Assembly: GCA_024449915.1 (NCBI GenBank)
Contig: JAMZAV010000438.1
Coordinates: forward strand, 992,001 to 1,056,000
Length of the DNA: 64,000 nt
Direction of reading: 5' to 3'
Source of the DNA: Sweltsa coloradensis
Lineage: Eukaryota > Arthropoda > Insecta > Plecoptera > Chloroperlidae
Of this stretch, positions 24,958-36,900 are shown piece after piece. Under the pieces are notes generated by a model, which worked only from the letters and a program-made list of their open reading frames with translations, ran no database searches and was not told the origin of the DNA. Each line of letters opens with the position of its first letter. The stretch's first letter is position 1. A program made the position numbers and the translations under genes.

Positions 24958-27900
24958 CTGCAAGAAAGAAATGCAAATTTAACAACGATTTGAAGTTGAA
25001 ACACTGTTTACAGTTACATACATAAATTTAAAGTATGTGAAGTATTTACTCGATTGAAGGTCGCACCCCAGTTCATAGGAGAACATGTAATTTAGGATCT
25101 TTGTGCAATTATTTGATTGACTGAGCTATGCCTTTTATTATATAACAGTATTCTCACACTCCCTCCTGCTCCATTTAAGGTAAGCTGTTGGCACCCTATC
25201 TCTTTATGTCATTCACATGATAAAAGTACAAGGTAACTTAAAACTTACAGGAAAATAAGGATAACTGAGAAAGGCATGAGGAATATCTCAGTGAAGGCCA
25301 CCAGTCGTAGGATGTTCCGTGACTGGAACTCAACCAAAGATATCATAAGTCGTGCACCCCACCACGAGTTTTGTCCCAGAGCCTGGTGATCAAACAACCT
25401 TGATTAGCAACAGTGGGAAACAATTTCCAATTGGGGAAATGACAAAGTAGCAAACTACACACAACATCAACTGTTGCATTATTGTACTTACATCAAGTAA
25501 CGTTAAGGAGTAGCTGGCTGAATGCAACACCCCAAACAAAGCAACGGGCAACAAAGCCACTGAAAAGTGTGTCAAGGACAATTGTATTTCTCTATTTTGT
25601 ACACAAAAGTTATTTCAAACACAGTGAAAAATTATTGTTTCCAAGAAGTGAATGTGTGACTGTATAGATGTACATTGCATTCCCTACTATATTCCCATTG
25701 TCTCCTACGGGTATCTCCTATCTGTTTTGCCACTTCGTCCCTGTACAATATCACAAAATGTCAAGGAAATGTTTTTAAACTAGGCATCTTCGCAAACGGT
25801 TTTTCCAGTCACGTTGATGGATGAGAATTTTTGGTTGACTGTATTCCTATCCTTTCATTACGGTTTCGTGTTAGTAAAGGCAATCGTGAACGATGTCTGC
25901 CTTCAACAATGCAAGGCGCCCGAGTGCAAGTCAGAGAGACACCGAGAACAGACACGCGTCCGTCGTGCCAGCTGCTGAGAGGTGCGAGGCGGCAAGGTCA
26001 TATCGATCTCTCGTTGCCTTAAATGTACAATTTTTATTATTATTATTTATTTTATTATTTCTAAGAAATAATTCTTCGATTGTAACCAAAAATGGCAGAG
26101 ATTTTGAAGGTCCCCTCCAAATTCCATCAAGATCGGATTAGCCTTTGCACGGAAGAGCGCAAACAGACAAAAAACAAACCTAAAAACAAAGCTATTTTCT
26201 TCTAGTCTTTGCTACGCTTAACTGAAAATATGAACCTAGTGTTTTTAAACATTTCATTACACCTAAATTTTTGTGTCTTAAGGCCTATATAAGTATGTCC
26301 ATATTGCTCAAGTACCATAATCTATGTATAATTTTTAAGCAGTTTTTCCTCCGATATCATGAGACAAACATGTAACACTAACCACACATTTCTAGGAGTA
26401 TTCTTGCTAGCTAAACCTACCATACAAGACACTTTTGCTGCTTGCTAATTTGCATCTTCAAGATTACATAGAGTACATAGAGAATGCTCCTTGCATTATG
26501 CCATCAACCAAGACAGTAAGCCAGAACTTCTTGACTTATCCTTCGCTCATTAGTATGCATGAGAGTCCCAACAAGTAGGCCATATATATGAAGCGTATAC
26601 CTCAGTGCCTGAAACAAAAAGCTTCTGGCAGAGAGCTTAAGAGGGAAAAGGACACATTTGGCAGTTGGCACATAGCTGTTCGCTCGGCCGGTAAGAATCC
26701 AACAGATTTTTTTCATCTCTCGAGAATGCTGTACAATACTGAAATGATGATTATTGTCCTTCTCCTCTAAAGTCACAAGCATTTTCTATCATAATATAAT
26801 TTTTTTGTGAAAGGATACATGTAACTGGAGCAACATACAGGAATATTAGAGAGTAGAAAAGGTAATGGCAACTGTCTTCTTTCAACAGCTGGCCTAGGAA
26901 ATCCCGTGTGAAAGTCACTCGTGGTAAGCGCTGGTGTAGGCGGAGAGCACTTGTTGCTGCATTCGACATGAGAGCCTTATAATAAGCGCTGTTGGGATTT
27001 CTGTGAACAAATGTATATAATATGTAAAGTAACATTGTAGGGCTACCTACTTGCAATGTGATTTAATGAGATAAAAATATTAGAATAAGTAAGTTTTTAA
27101 AATAAGAACCCTTTTTTTTATTTTCTTTATAATATTTTTGTTTTGAAATATTATGTCAAGCATTCATAATGGAAAGAGAATAGAGATACGTGAAAGCCTA
27201 GCCTATAGATGCTACAAAACGCTATTTTTCATGTGAAATAAGATTTTTCTAATCCTTATTTATTTTATTTAACAAAGTAGGCCTATTTATAATTTGTTGA
27301 TAGGCCTACACATTGTTTTTCAATTGATATTTATTTAAACTTGAAGACAACATTTTGAAATAAAAATACAGTATAAGGAAACCTCATTAGTACACAAGTT
27401 TTTGTGAAGATGGGTAAAAAATATACGCTACATAATGCTGTTCAATTCAATTCAATTCAAAATGCGTTTTATTTCTTTAGCAACAAATGCTCACTTACAT
27501 ACTTAGCATAATTGCCGTACATATATATATATATAAATATATAAAACGATACTACTTGAAATTGCTATAGCACATACCTCTAATAATAACAATGGAACAT
27601 AGCAATAAGAACACAGTACTTAAATTAAATTAATTATAACTTATAAGATAACAAATCATAAGCAACTCCAAACTACAGATCAGATGGAAACCCTATGTAC
27701 TAGAATCAAAGTTTTAGAGACATGGAATTATAAACTAGGAAAACGCTTAAGTCCCGCCGCGTTGATGGATGAGCGTTTTTGTCAGTTTTTAGTTTGCGTA
27801 GTACCACTTTTCCTTTGCAAGTGCTTTTTAAATGCATTGTAGGTAAATGTTGTCAAGTTTCTATTGTTACTTGTTAATTGTTATTACAAACCTAAAAAAA

Positions 27901-30900
27901 CTCATATTAAAACCTTTATTCCATGGATTCTAGCTAACTTTTTTAAATTTTTTTTTCAGAAAGCAATACATCACCATAACCTTAATGTTCATGTAAAATA
28001 TTAACGTTGTAGCCCCACCCGTCTGGTCAGAATCGGCCCAAATGTCACGAAAATATCGCACTAAATTTTTTAAAAAATCGTAAAAGTAAAATATTCATGA
28101 GAAATATTTCTTCGATTGTACCCAAAAACGTGGCAGGTTTAAGTTCAAAGATTTCAAAGGCCTCCATAAAATTTCATCGCAATTGGAGTATCGGTTTAGG
28201 CGGAATCGTGTTAACAAACACACAAAAATACAAATAAAAACAAAAAATAAAAACGAAAAAAATCGTAAAATTGCGATTTTCATGAGAAATAAGTTTTCGA
28301 TCGCGCCCAAAAAGGTGACAGTTCTAAGTACAGAGATTTTTAAGGCCTCCAGAAAACTTCATCACAATTGGAGTATCAGTTTAGCCGGAATAGTGTTAAC
28401 AAACGCACAAAAATACAAACAGAAAAAAACAAGAAAATCGAAAAAATCGTAAAATTGCAATTTTCATGAGAAATAATTTGTCGATCAATTTTTCGTCCCG
28501 TGCAGTTCTAAGTTCAGAGATGTAAAAGGTCTCCATAAAATTTCATCGCAAATGGAGTATCGGTTTAGCCGGAATCGTGTTAACAAACACACAAAAATAC
28601 AAACAAAAACAAAAAATAAAAACAAAAAAAATCGTAAAATTGCGATTTTCATGAGAAATAAGTTTTTGATCGCGCCCAAAAAGGTGACAGTTCTAAGTCC
28701 AAAGATTTTCAAGGCCTCCAGAAAATTTCATCACAATTAGAGTATCAGTTTAGCCGGAATCGTGTTAACAAACACACAAAAATACAAACAGAAAAAAACA
28801 AGAAAATCGAAAAAAATCGTAAAATTGCAATTTTTATGAGAAATAATTTTTCTATCAATTTTTCGTCCAGTGCAGTTCTAAGTTTAGAGATTTAAAAGGT
28901 CTCCAGAAAATTTCATCGCAAATGGAGCATCGGTTTAGCCGGAATCGTGTTAACAAACACATAAAAATACAAACAAAAACAAAAAATAAAAACAAAAAAA
29001 ATCGTAAAATTGCGATTTTCATGAGAAATAAGTTTTCGATCGCGCCCAAAAAGGTGACAGTTCTAAGTCCAAAGATTTTCAAGGCCTCCAGAAAATTTCA
29101 TCACAATTAGAGTATCGGTTTAGCCGGAATCGTGTTAACAAACACACAAAAATACAAACAGAAAAAACAAGAAAATCGAAAAAAATCGTAAAATTGCAAT
29201 TTTTATGAGAAATAATTTTTCTATCAATTTTTCGTCCCGTGCAGTTCTAAGTTCAGAGATTTAAAAGGTCTCCAGAAAATTTCATTGAAATTGGAGTATC
29301 GGTTTAGCCGGAATCGTGTGGACAAACACACAAAAATACAAAAAAAAAAAAAAAAAAAAACATTCCGGATTTTTTTCTCCAGTGTAGTGAAATGGAATCT
29401 TCGCTTCGCTCGCTACGCTCATCCAATCAGGGCATCGAACCGGTACGAACCGAAAAAAACGATAATTTTCCTGAACCGAAAACCAAACCGAAAACCGTTA
29501 TAAGAAAGTGCCTGAACCAAAAACCGAACCGTAACCAAATTTCTTATTTCGGTTTATTTCGGGTTTTTTCGGTTAATTTCGGTTCAGGGGGCAGTTTCGG
29601 TCACAAAGTCTAAAAATAGCCAAATCGCAAAAATTGGGAAAAAGCAAAAATAAAGTTCGATTTTCCCTTTCACAAGTCCGGCTCATACCTTCTTTTCATA
29701 AGTCCAAAGACACCTGCCTACCACACCTTTCATAAACGCCGACTTCACAATGTTGTTGTTGAACGTGGAAATCAAATTAATGTCACTATAATTTAGTGAA
29801 GTAAGGCTAAATGTAAATAGACGACACTCCCCGTCACCGCACCCATTGATTGCCTTAGTCCCGTAACGTTCATTATCCCAGTCTCTCAGACACAGACCTG
29901 ATTTGGACTGAGGAGTGAGGACTGAGGAACATTGTGAAATGTGGACTTTGAGTGAGGTTTTGGGCTTTGGTCATATATATGTTGGGAATTGATAGATGTG
30001 GGCATGTATCGGTAATTAATGTTTGTAAATATCCCTACAAACGTTATCAACTTTCAAAAAAATTATACTTTTATTGATATTTTGCATTATAATTTGTAAA
30101 ATAAAATAAACTGGTTTGAACTGGTTTAAAACGGTTCAAACCGAACCGTTATATTTAGATAGGTCGAACCGAACCGAAAACCGAACCGAAAAAATAACGT
30201 TGTACCGAAAACTGAACCGAAATGAAAATTTTTTCGGTTCGATCCCCTGTTTTAAATCTATATTGGTATTGTCTTTATATCCTTAAAACAGTATCTTTAT
30301 CTTATATAAAAAAAAACAATAATCAATAAATGGATCAAGCTTATATTAAACTCAAACATACATCCCCATAATACCTGTGGGTAGCCAATTATGTGAAAAT
30401 CAGTGCCGCCATCACTGAAAAGGTGCGATAAAGATCCTATCTATAGGACTTCTTTATTTTATGGTATAGGCTTACAAATACAATAATTTTTATGTTTTAA
30501 TGATGAGAAGACTCAGTTAATGAAGTCGACCTTACAAATCTAATCACATTGTTAACTATAATCTTAAACTGAAGTATATTCTAAAAAGTATATTGTTTCC
30601 ATAACAAACTCTCACAGTTTATCATTAACAAAGTCACTCAATAAGCTAATGCTAGTCAGTAATTATATCTAAGGTAAGTAATTAAGTATAGCATAGGCCG
30701 GTAGCACTTGTCATATTTATTAATGCAACTGAACCATGGGTAGGGTAAGCTGCATTGCATGTATAAATACATACAAATACCAATTATGCAGAGATAATTA
30801 TTTACTTGCTATGATAGAGGCCTACAATGCCATTGCAGATCTAAGGACAAGATATCAGTATTTTTCCATATCATGGGAAATGCCTTTGATAAATTATATA

Positions 30901-33900
30901 TGTTGGGGATTGTGAGCACACATAACATCTTTCATTACTATGTTCTTTGTATCAACAAACGTCTAACTTCTTTGACTCAACTGTTTGTTTACATTGAAGA
31001 CATTCTTTCATTTTTTTAATGTTACAACACCACCTTCATTTCAGACCAGTTGAAGGATTTCATTTTTCTTATCAATAAAATGACTTTTTACCATAAAATG
31101 CATTTCTGAAGTGTTTTAATTGTATCTACTTAAATTCAGCAATGTGAGCCAGTCCTGTGGAACAGTCTACACCAGCCAGAATGATGCAAAATAAATATTC
31201 TTTGCGGATGTAAAGTGGTCCTCCGCATCAACCACTCATGGACCCAACATTTTGGTTCTCCGGGCCGGATGACCATAATATGTTGGGGATTGTGAGCACA
31301 CATAACATCTTTCATTACTATGTTCTTTGCATCAACAAACGTCTAACTTCTTTGACTCAACTGTTTGTTTACATTGAAGACATTCTTTCATTTTTTTAAT
31401 TGTTACAACACCACCTTCATTTCAGACCAGTTGAAGGATTTCATTTTTCTTATCAATAAAATGACTTTTTACCATAAAATGCATTTCTAAAGTGTTTTAA
31501 TTGTATCTACTTAAATTCAGCGATGTGGGCCAGTCCTGTGGAACAGTCTACACCAGGGGTGCCCAACTTAATTTAGAGTTGGGCCACATGGCATAAATTT
31601 TAAATGTTGGTGGGCCACATAAAATGCCCTGTAAGGCCGCGTTCCCATAACTTTGGTTTAGTCTTAAGAAATTGTTAATTGGTTGTTATGGTAGCAAGAA
31701 ATCCGATATCCTGATTGGTTAGTAATGTTTCAGTGGCCTGTCATAATGAAGTTACTCCTTTTCATTGGTCGTCGTATAAATAACAAAACCTCTGATTGGT
31801 CCGTCATAAGAATTATTGTTTTGTTATAACAATTTCTTAGGACAAAAACGTAAACAATTTAACACGTATTTCCTATCCCCTTATAACTAAACCAATTTGT
31901 GGGAACGCGGCCTAATCATATAAAAATTAACGTAATATGAATATAGGCTACAGATTGTGGAATGATAATGCAATCTTCCACTCTTCTTGCCATTGTGTTG
32001 CGTGACAAGTTGATAGTACCCCTACCAGTGATATTTCTTTATTCGGGGCACACTTCGTCAATATCAGCTACGAATTCCCCATCATAAAATAATGGTCTTC
32101 CCCCCGACGCTAATGTGGACAACCTGATAGCTAGCACGGAAAATGCTTGGTTCTCAGTTGTTTTCTTTTTGAACTTACATTACTGAGATACACGGGTTTG
32201 CTTCAGTTTGTTCACTTTCTCAACTAGAATTGATCCTAATTTCTCATGCTCACTTTTGTGTTTCGAGTCGTAATACCGTTTTAAATTTTGAATACTGCGA
32301 TAACGTCTCTGCATAAAAAGAACACAACTTTATCATTATGTGGCACACAAAATTAAAGATAGGTCCAGTTTTCGTACAATACTCTGCACTCACTGCCTAT
32401 TTTACGACGTTTAAAATCTTTTGATATCAACATTTTTTTAACCAAACAAATAAATGTTACACTTGGAACTGCACGTAACTAGACATGCACTTACAAACAC
32501 ATTCTTGAAACTTGCACAGGATAACAATTAACGAATCTCGACCACCTTACTCGAATGCGACCAAGAACCTTTGCATTGATTGCCTTGGTCAGTACACTTC
32601 ACCCCCATCCCCCGCCCAAGCATCACATTCACATGGTTGACCCGGAGGCTAGCCAGTTGCTAAAGAAGTAATGAGTACATTCCCTCCTAGACTTTTAAGA
32701 AACAAAACTACCCTTATTACACTCAGTCACCTATTATTGTGGGACTCACAGGAAGTACTAAGATTGTTTTCGCTTTAGTTTTTTATAAAAAAAAAAAATC
32801 CTGGATCCGTGTATGACGGGGTGGGCCGGACCAAATAGCTTGGCGGGCCGCATGCGGCCCGCGGGCCGTACGTTGGGCACCCCTGGTCTACACCAGCCAG
32901 AATGATGCAAAATAAATATTCTTTGCGAATGTAAAGTGGTTCTCCGCATCAACCACTCATAGACCCAGCAATATTCACTGTCATATTCAAAACATGGGAG
33001 CATTTAATATGTTTTAATTATAAGCCTATCTATAGGCCTTGGTAGGTAGGCCTACCCATGTTTTACAAAGTAGGTAGGTAAGGTAGGGCTACATTCAATT
33101 TCAATGTCAATTAATTAAATTACAGTATATACAATCCCATAGGCCTACAACTACAAAAAAATATTATATCTGAATACGTATAAGGTAGGTAGTAGGGTTG
33201 CCATCCAGCCGGTATGCCCCTCTTGGCCGGTTGCCGGTCAGACCATTCGACCAGCAATAGTGTTGTGTTGTTTGCAACATTAACAAAAAACTAAATTTGT
33301 TTTTTAAATAAATATTTAAAAACCAACCTACTCATTGCACTTCTTTCCCAAATGCCAACTAATGAGTAAACATTGCTCTTCTCTTCTCCACTTCCCAATG
33401 ACCTAACCAGCCAACCACCACCACCCCTCTAGTCTTTCTACCTAGCCAAATTCGACACGACAGCGAGCGAGCCGAGCGAAGCCGAAGATTGCCACACTGC
33501 ACTGCAGTCCACTGTCAATGCAAACATTCAGTCAGTTGCTCCCACGCGAAGTTTGGGAGAGGTAGTAATAATGAGCGCGCACAAATCCGATGATGAAATT
33601 GACTCTCCATGGACTGCCTACTCTAACTAATTATGAATTCTCAGCGAATCAGCGGATATAATATTTAATCCATCACCTCAGTGACCCACTTCTTTTTGGT
33701 GGTTTTCCAGTTTTGACTGCACAATAACTAGGACCTACATTGTTTTGGTATTGCATCCAGCCAGCTACTTTATTCTAAAACACACTCTAAAAAGCTGAAT
33801 TTTAAAATTTTCAATATTTAATACATTATTCAGAAATTACAAAATCCATCCCAATCGGGGTTCGAACCTGAGTCTCTCACATTCCAGGTAGCGCCTCAGC

Positions 33901-36900
33901 CAACTAGACCACCGAGACGGTAACTATTTAACTTCTGAATTGTAGTTGCATTATAGATCTGAATGGACTACGGCGCTATAGTTGGGGGGGGGGGGCGCCC
34001 TCCGAACCCCCCATGCTTGGTCCCTTTTCCACAAATTACATAGTAGCCTAGGCCGTTTTTTTTTTTTTTAAGTTGGCAACCCAAATAGGTAAGCTAGGGT
34101 CCATATTATGATGACCTAATCAAATTAATTTTAAAACATATATTTGTAGGCAGTAGGCCTATTACATTAATTTAGGCCTGAGAATATTGTATGCCCACTG
34201 TTGAAAATCAAATTATGTGCAACATAGGCCTACCGTACCTTGGTAATAGGCCTAATGCAAGGGGCACACAAAAAGTATGGACAAGTCGATGCACAACGCT
34301 GATGATTTTAAGGTGCAAGGAGTTTAATGATATTTAACATCTTTAGGCCTAGTAGGCTAGATTGCCAATCGTAATCTTGAATATAGGTCAGTTTAGGAGG
34401 GAAATTCAAATATCGCTGACCGAGAGAATGCAATTGTTCCACTCCATTCTTTGCTAAAAATCAGCTCTACGTTAAAAGTGTCCTATATATTATCCATCTC
34501 TACTAACTTGTGACAATTAGGAACAGGCCAATCGGCTAGTTTAGTATGATTGGAGAAGGGTTGACAGGTTGGGAAAGCATAGAGAACATAAAGAACATAA
34601 AACCCAGCCTGAAGGGCTGGGGGCGACAAAACTTTTCACCTGCTGATGAAAACTGCAGCTAATTTAAAGTTGTCTTGTTACCTTAATCCACGACGCGTTT
34701 CGTCCTTCTAAGACTCATCAGGCGGATGGTGGCCACTAAAAATCAGCTAACTACATGCAAACAAAACTCACAACACATAACCAAACCTGTGGTAGGGCCA
34801 CGCAAGAAGTAAATTCTGCATGCATGTTGTCATCATCAGCAAGGTTACTTCACACACCATTCATAATGGGGCACACAGTCAGAAAAGACAGTAAGGGGGC
34901 TTCCCTTCCAACTCTGGAGCTCGGGAGACAAGAAATCCATGACTTACCCTGGATTCGAACCAGGACCCTTGGCAACAAGAGAAAAGCTGCCCCTCCTGCT
35001 GTTGCTGAGTTGGGAGGGAAGCCCCCTTACTGTCTGTGCTGACTGTGTGCCCCAGTATGAATGGTGTGTGAAGTAACCTTGCTGATGATGACAACATGCA
35101 GCTAGGGTTGTGAGCGGGTACCCGGGCACCCGCCCGTTGATAATAGCCCGGGTAATGAAATGAGTCGTCGGGTACTCGTTTCACCGTTTTTCGTCTCAAA
35201 TTCCGCTCAATTAACGCCGCCGCCGGTTAGGCTTGCACTCGGCGGCGCGCAGCGGCGGCAGTAAGTGATTCGTCATTAATACGCGCTCGTATTTCGTCCG
35301 TCGAGCTCCAGTGAGTGACGTCACCAACACGCTGCGCGTGCACCCCTATTCATCGTAATCGCCGATAAGTGACTGGCGGAGATATTTATGCATTCCGGCA
35401 ACATCAGTTCCTAATGAATATGCATTTTCAACAGCTGGACATTAGAAACGAGCATCTCTGGCGCCCAAAACCGTCGACATGTTCACGTTTTTGAGAACGT
35501 GCGTGTTAAAGTGATGACCTGTCAATATGAAGTAGATAAATGACTGAATTCACTTTTTTTTTTTTGGGTAATCGTAAAAAAATCTTAAAATTTCGTAATT
35601 TCGGGTACCCGCCCGTAAGATCGACGGGTACCCGGGGAGGCATTTTCACCAATTTGCACAGCCCTACATGCAGCATGCAGAATTTACTTCTTGCGTGGCC
35701 CTACCACAGGTTTGGTTATGTGTTGTGAGTTTTGTTTGCATGTAGTTAGCTGATTTTTAGTGGCCACCATCCGCCTGATGAGTCCCAGAAGGACGAAACG
35801 CGTCGTGGATTAAAGTAACAAACAACTTTAAATTAGCTGCAGTTGTCATCAGCAGGTGAAAAGTTTTGTCGCCCCCAGCCCTTCAGGCTGAGTTTTATGT
35901 TCTTTATGTTCTCTATGCTTTCCCAACCTGTCAACCCTTCTCCAATCATACTCATACTCATCATACTTGGCCTTTTCCTAATTGTAACAAACCAGTCTTT
36001 TGACACCGCTTTTACTAGTTTCTATCTTTCTTCACCTATGGGGTCGAGAGGGGCGAGCCTACTCTACACCCTCTGGTGGGTCCGTGTTTCCTTGTTCCTT
36101 ATAAGTGTGACTCCTTGTCCTGCTGGGGGGGCCTAGCAAGTGATGAACCTGTTACACCCTACTCGTCTTTTCCTTCAACCTCTTCACCTGCAGCCAAGAG
36201 CTAGTATAGCTCGTGTGTCTCTGCTATAGCCAAGAGCTTGCAATTTGTAGTCTTGTTTCCTTTCGTTTTCGAATCCCAGACACAATTAGTAGGGCAGCCT
36301 CTCTCAGGGGCGTAGGAACGGTGGGGGATGGGGGGGAAACTCCCCCCCCACTTGTTGGCTTGACCCCCCCACTGGGGGGGTCAAACCAGGTATGGGTGCC
36401 ATTTTCTAACTTATAGCTTGTTGGGTGATTTTTAGGATTTTTATTACAGTCGGGCTTGCAAACAAAAAGGAAGGTTTATGTTAACATTTTTTTGGAAAAA
36501 TTCAGTAAGAGACGAGATTTGCGAGACTAGACTAGCCATCTGATTTTAGATTAATATTCATTATATTTTGTGTGATTTTTCACTCCCAAGCAGACTGTCG
36601 ACCGATTCTAGTCAGGTAATCAGTCTTCAATGCAATATTAGCTTCAAAATGTAACCCTTATTCATAATTAAAATTCGCCTGAAAACGTGTTTTAGGACAC
36701 CTATCAAGGGCACCTTTTGAAAAAAATCTCGCCTACGGTGAAAAAGCCTCCGGCGGCTGGGGCTTCGCCCCAGACCCCGGTTTGCCCACCCAACCTCGTA
36801 GTCAAGTTGAGTGTGACCCCCCCACTAAAAAAATAGTTCCTACGCCACTGGCCTCTCTCGTTGCCACGGGTCTTGGTTCAAATCAGGGTTAGACATGGTT

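Larger units (their letters stand above)
31278..32973 (+). repeat. ~380-bp direct duplication, unit 2 (split by a hAT element)
   Basis: The left part 31278-31553 and right part 32886-32973 match unit 1 with only a few substitutions. The interruption is the hAT at 31554-32885. Confidence 0.9.

Noticed and set aside
28100..29340. Regular repeats that could be mistaken for a CRISPR array
   Set aside because: Units are 185 bp with no unique spacers between short repeats, and the genome is eukaryotic; it is a tandem array in a transposable element.
34944..35199. Overlapping frames in both strands around the hammerhead units (repeated as 36861-37277)
   Set aside because: They translate tRNA-like and non-coding repeat sequence, and the same translation recurs on opposite strands because the units are inverted copies.
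35103..35666. GC-rich GGGTACCCGGGCACCCGCCC palindromes as a promoter or CpG island
   Set aside because: They are the inverted ends of a hAT element with an exact 8-bp target duplication.
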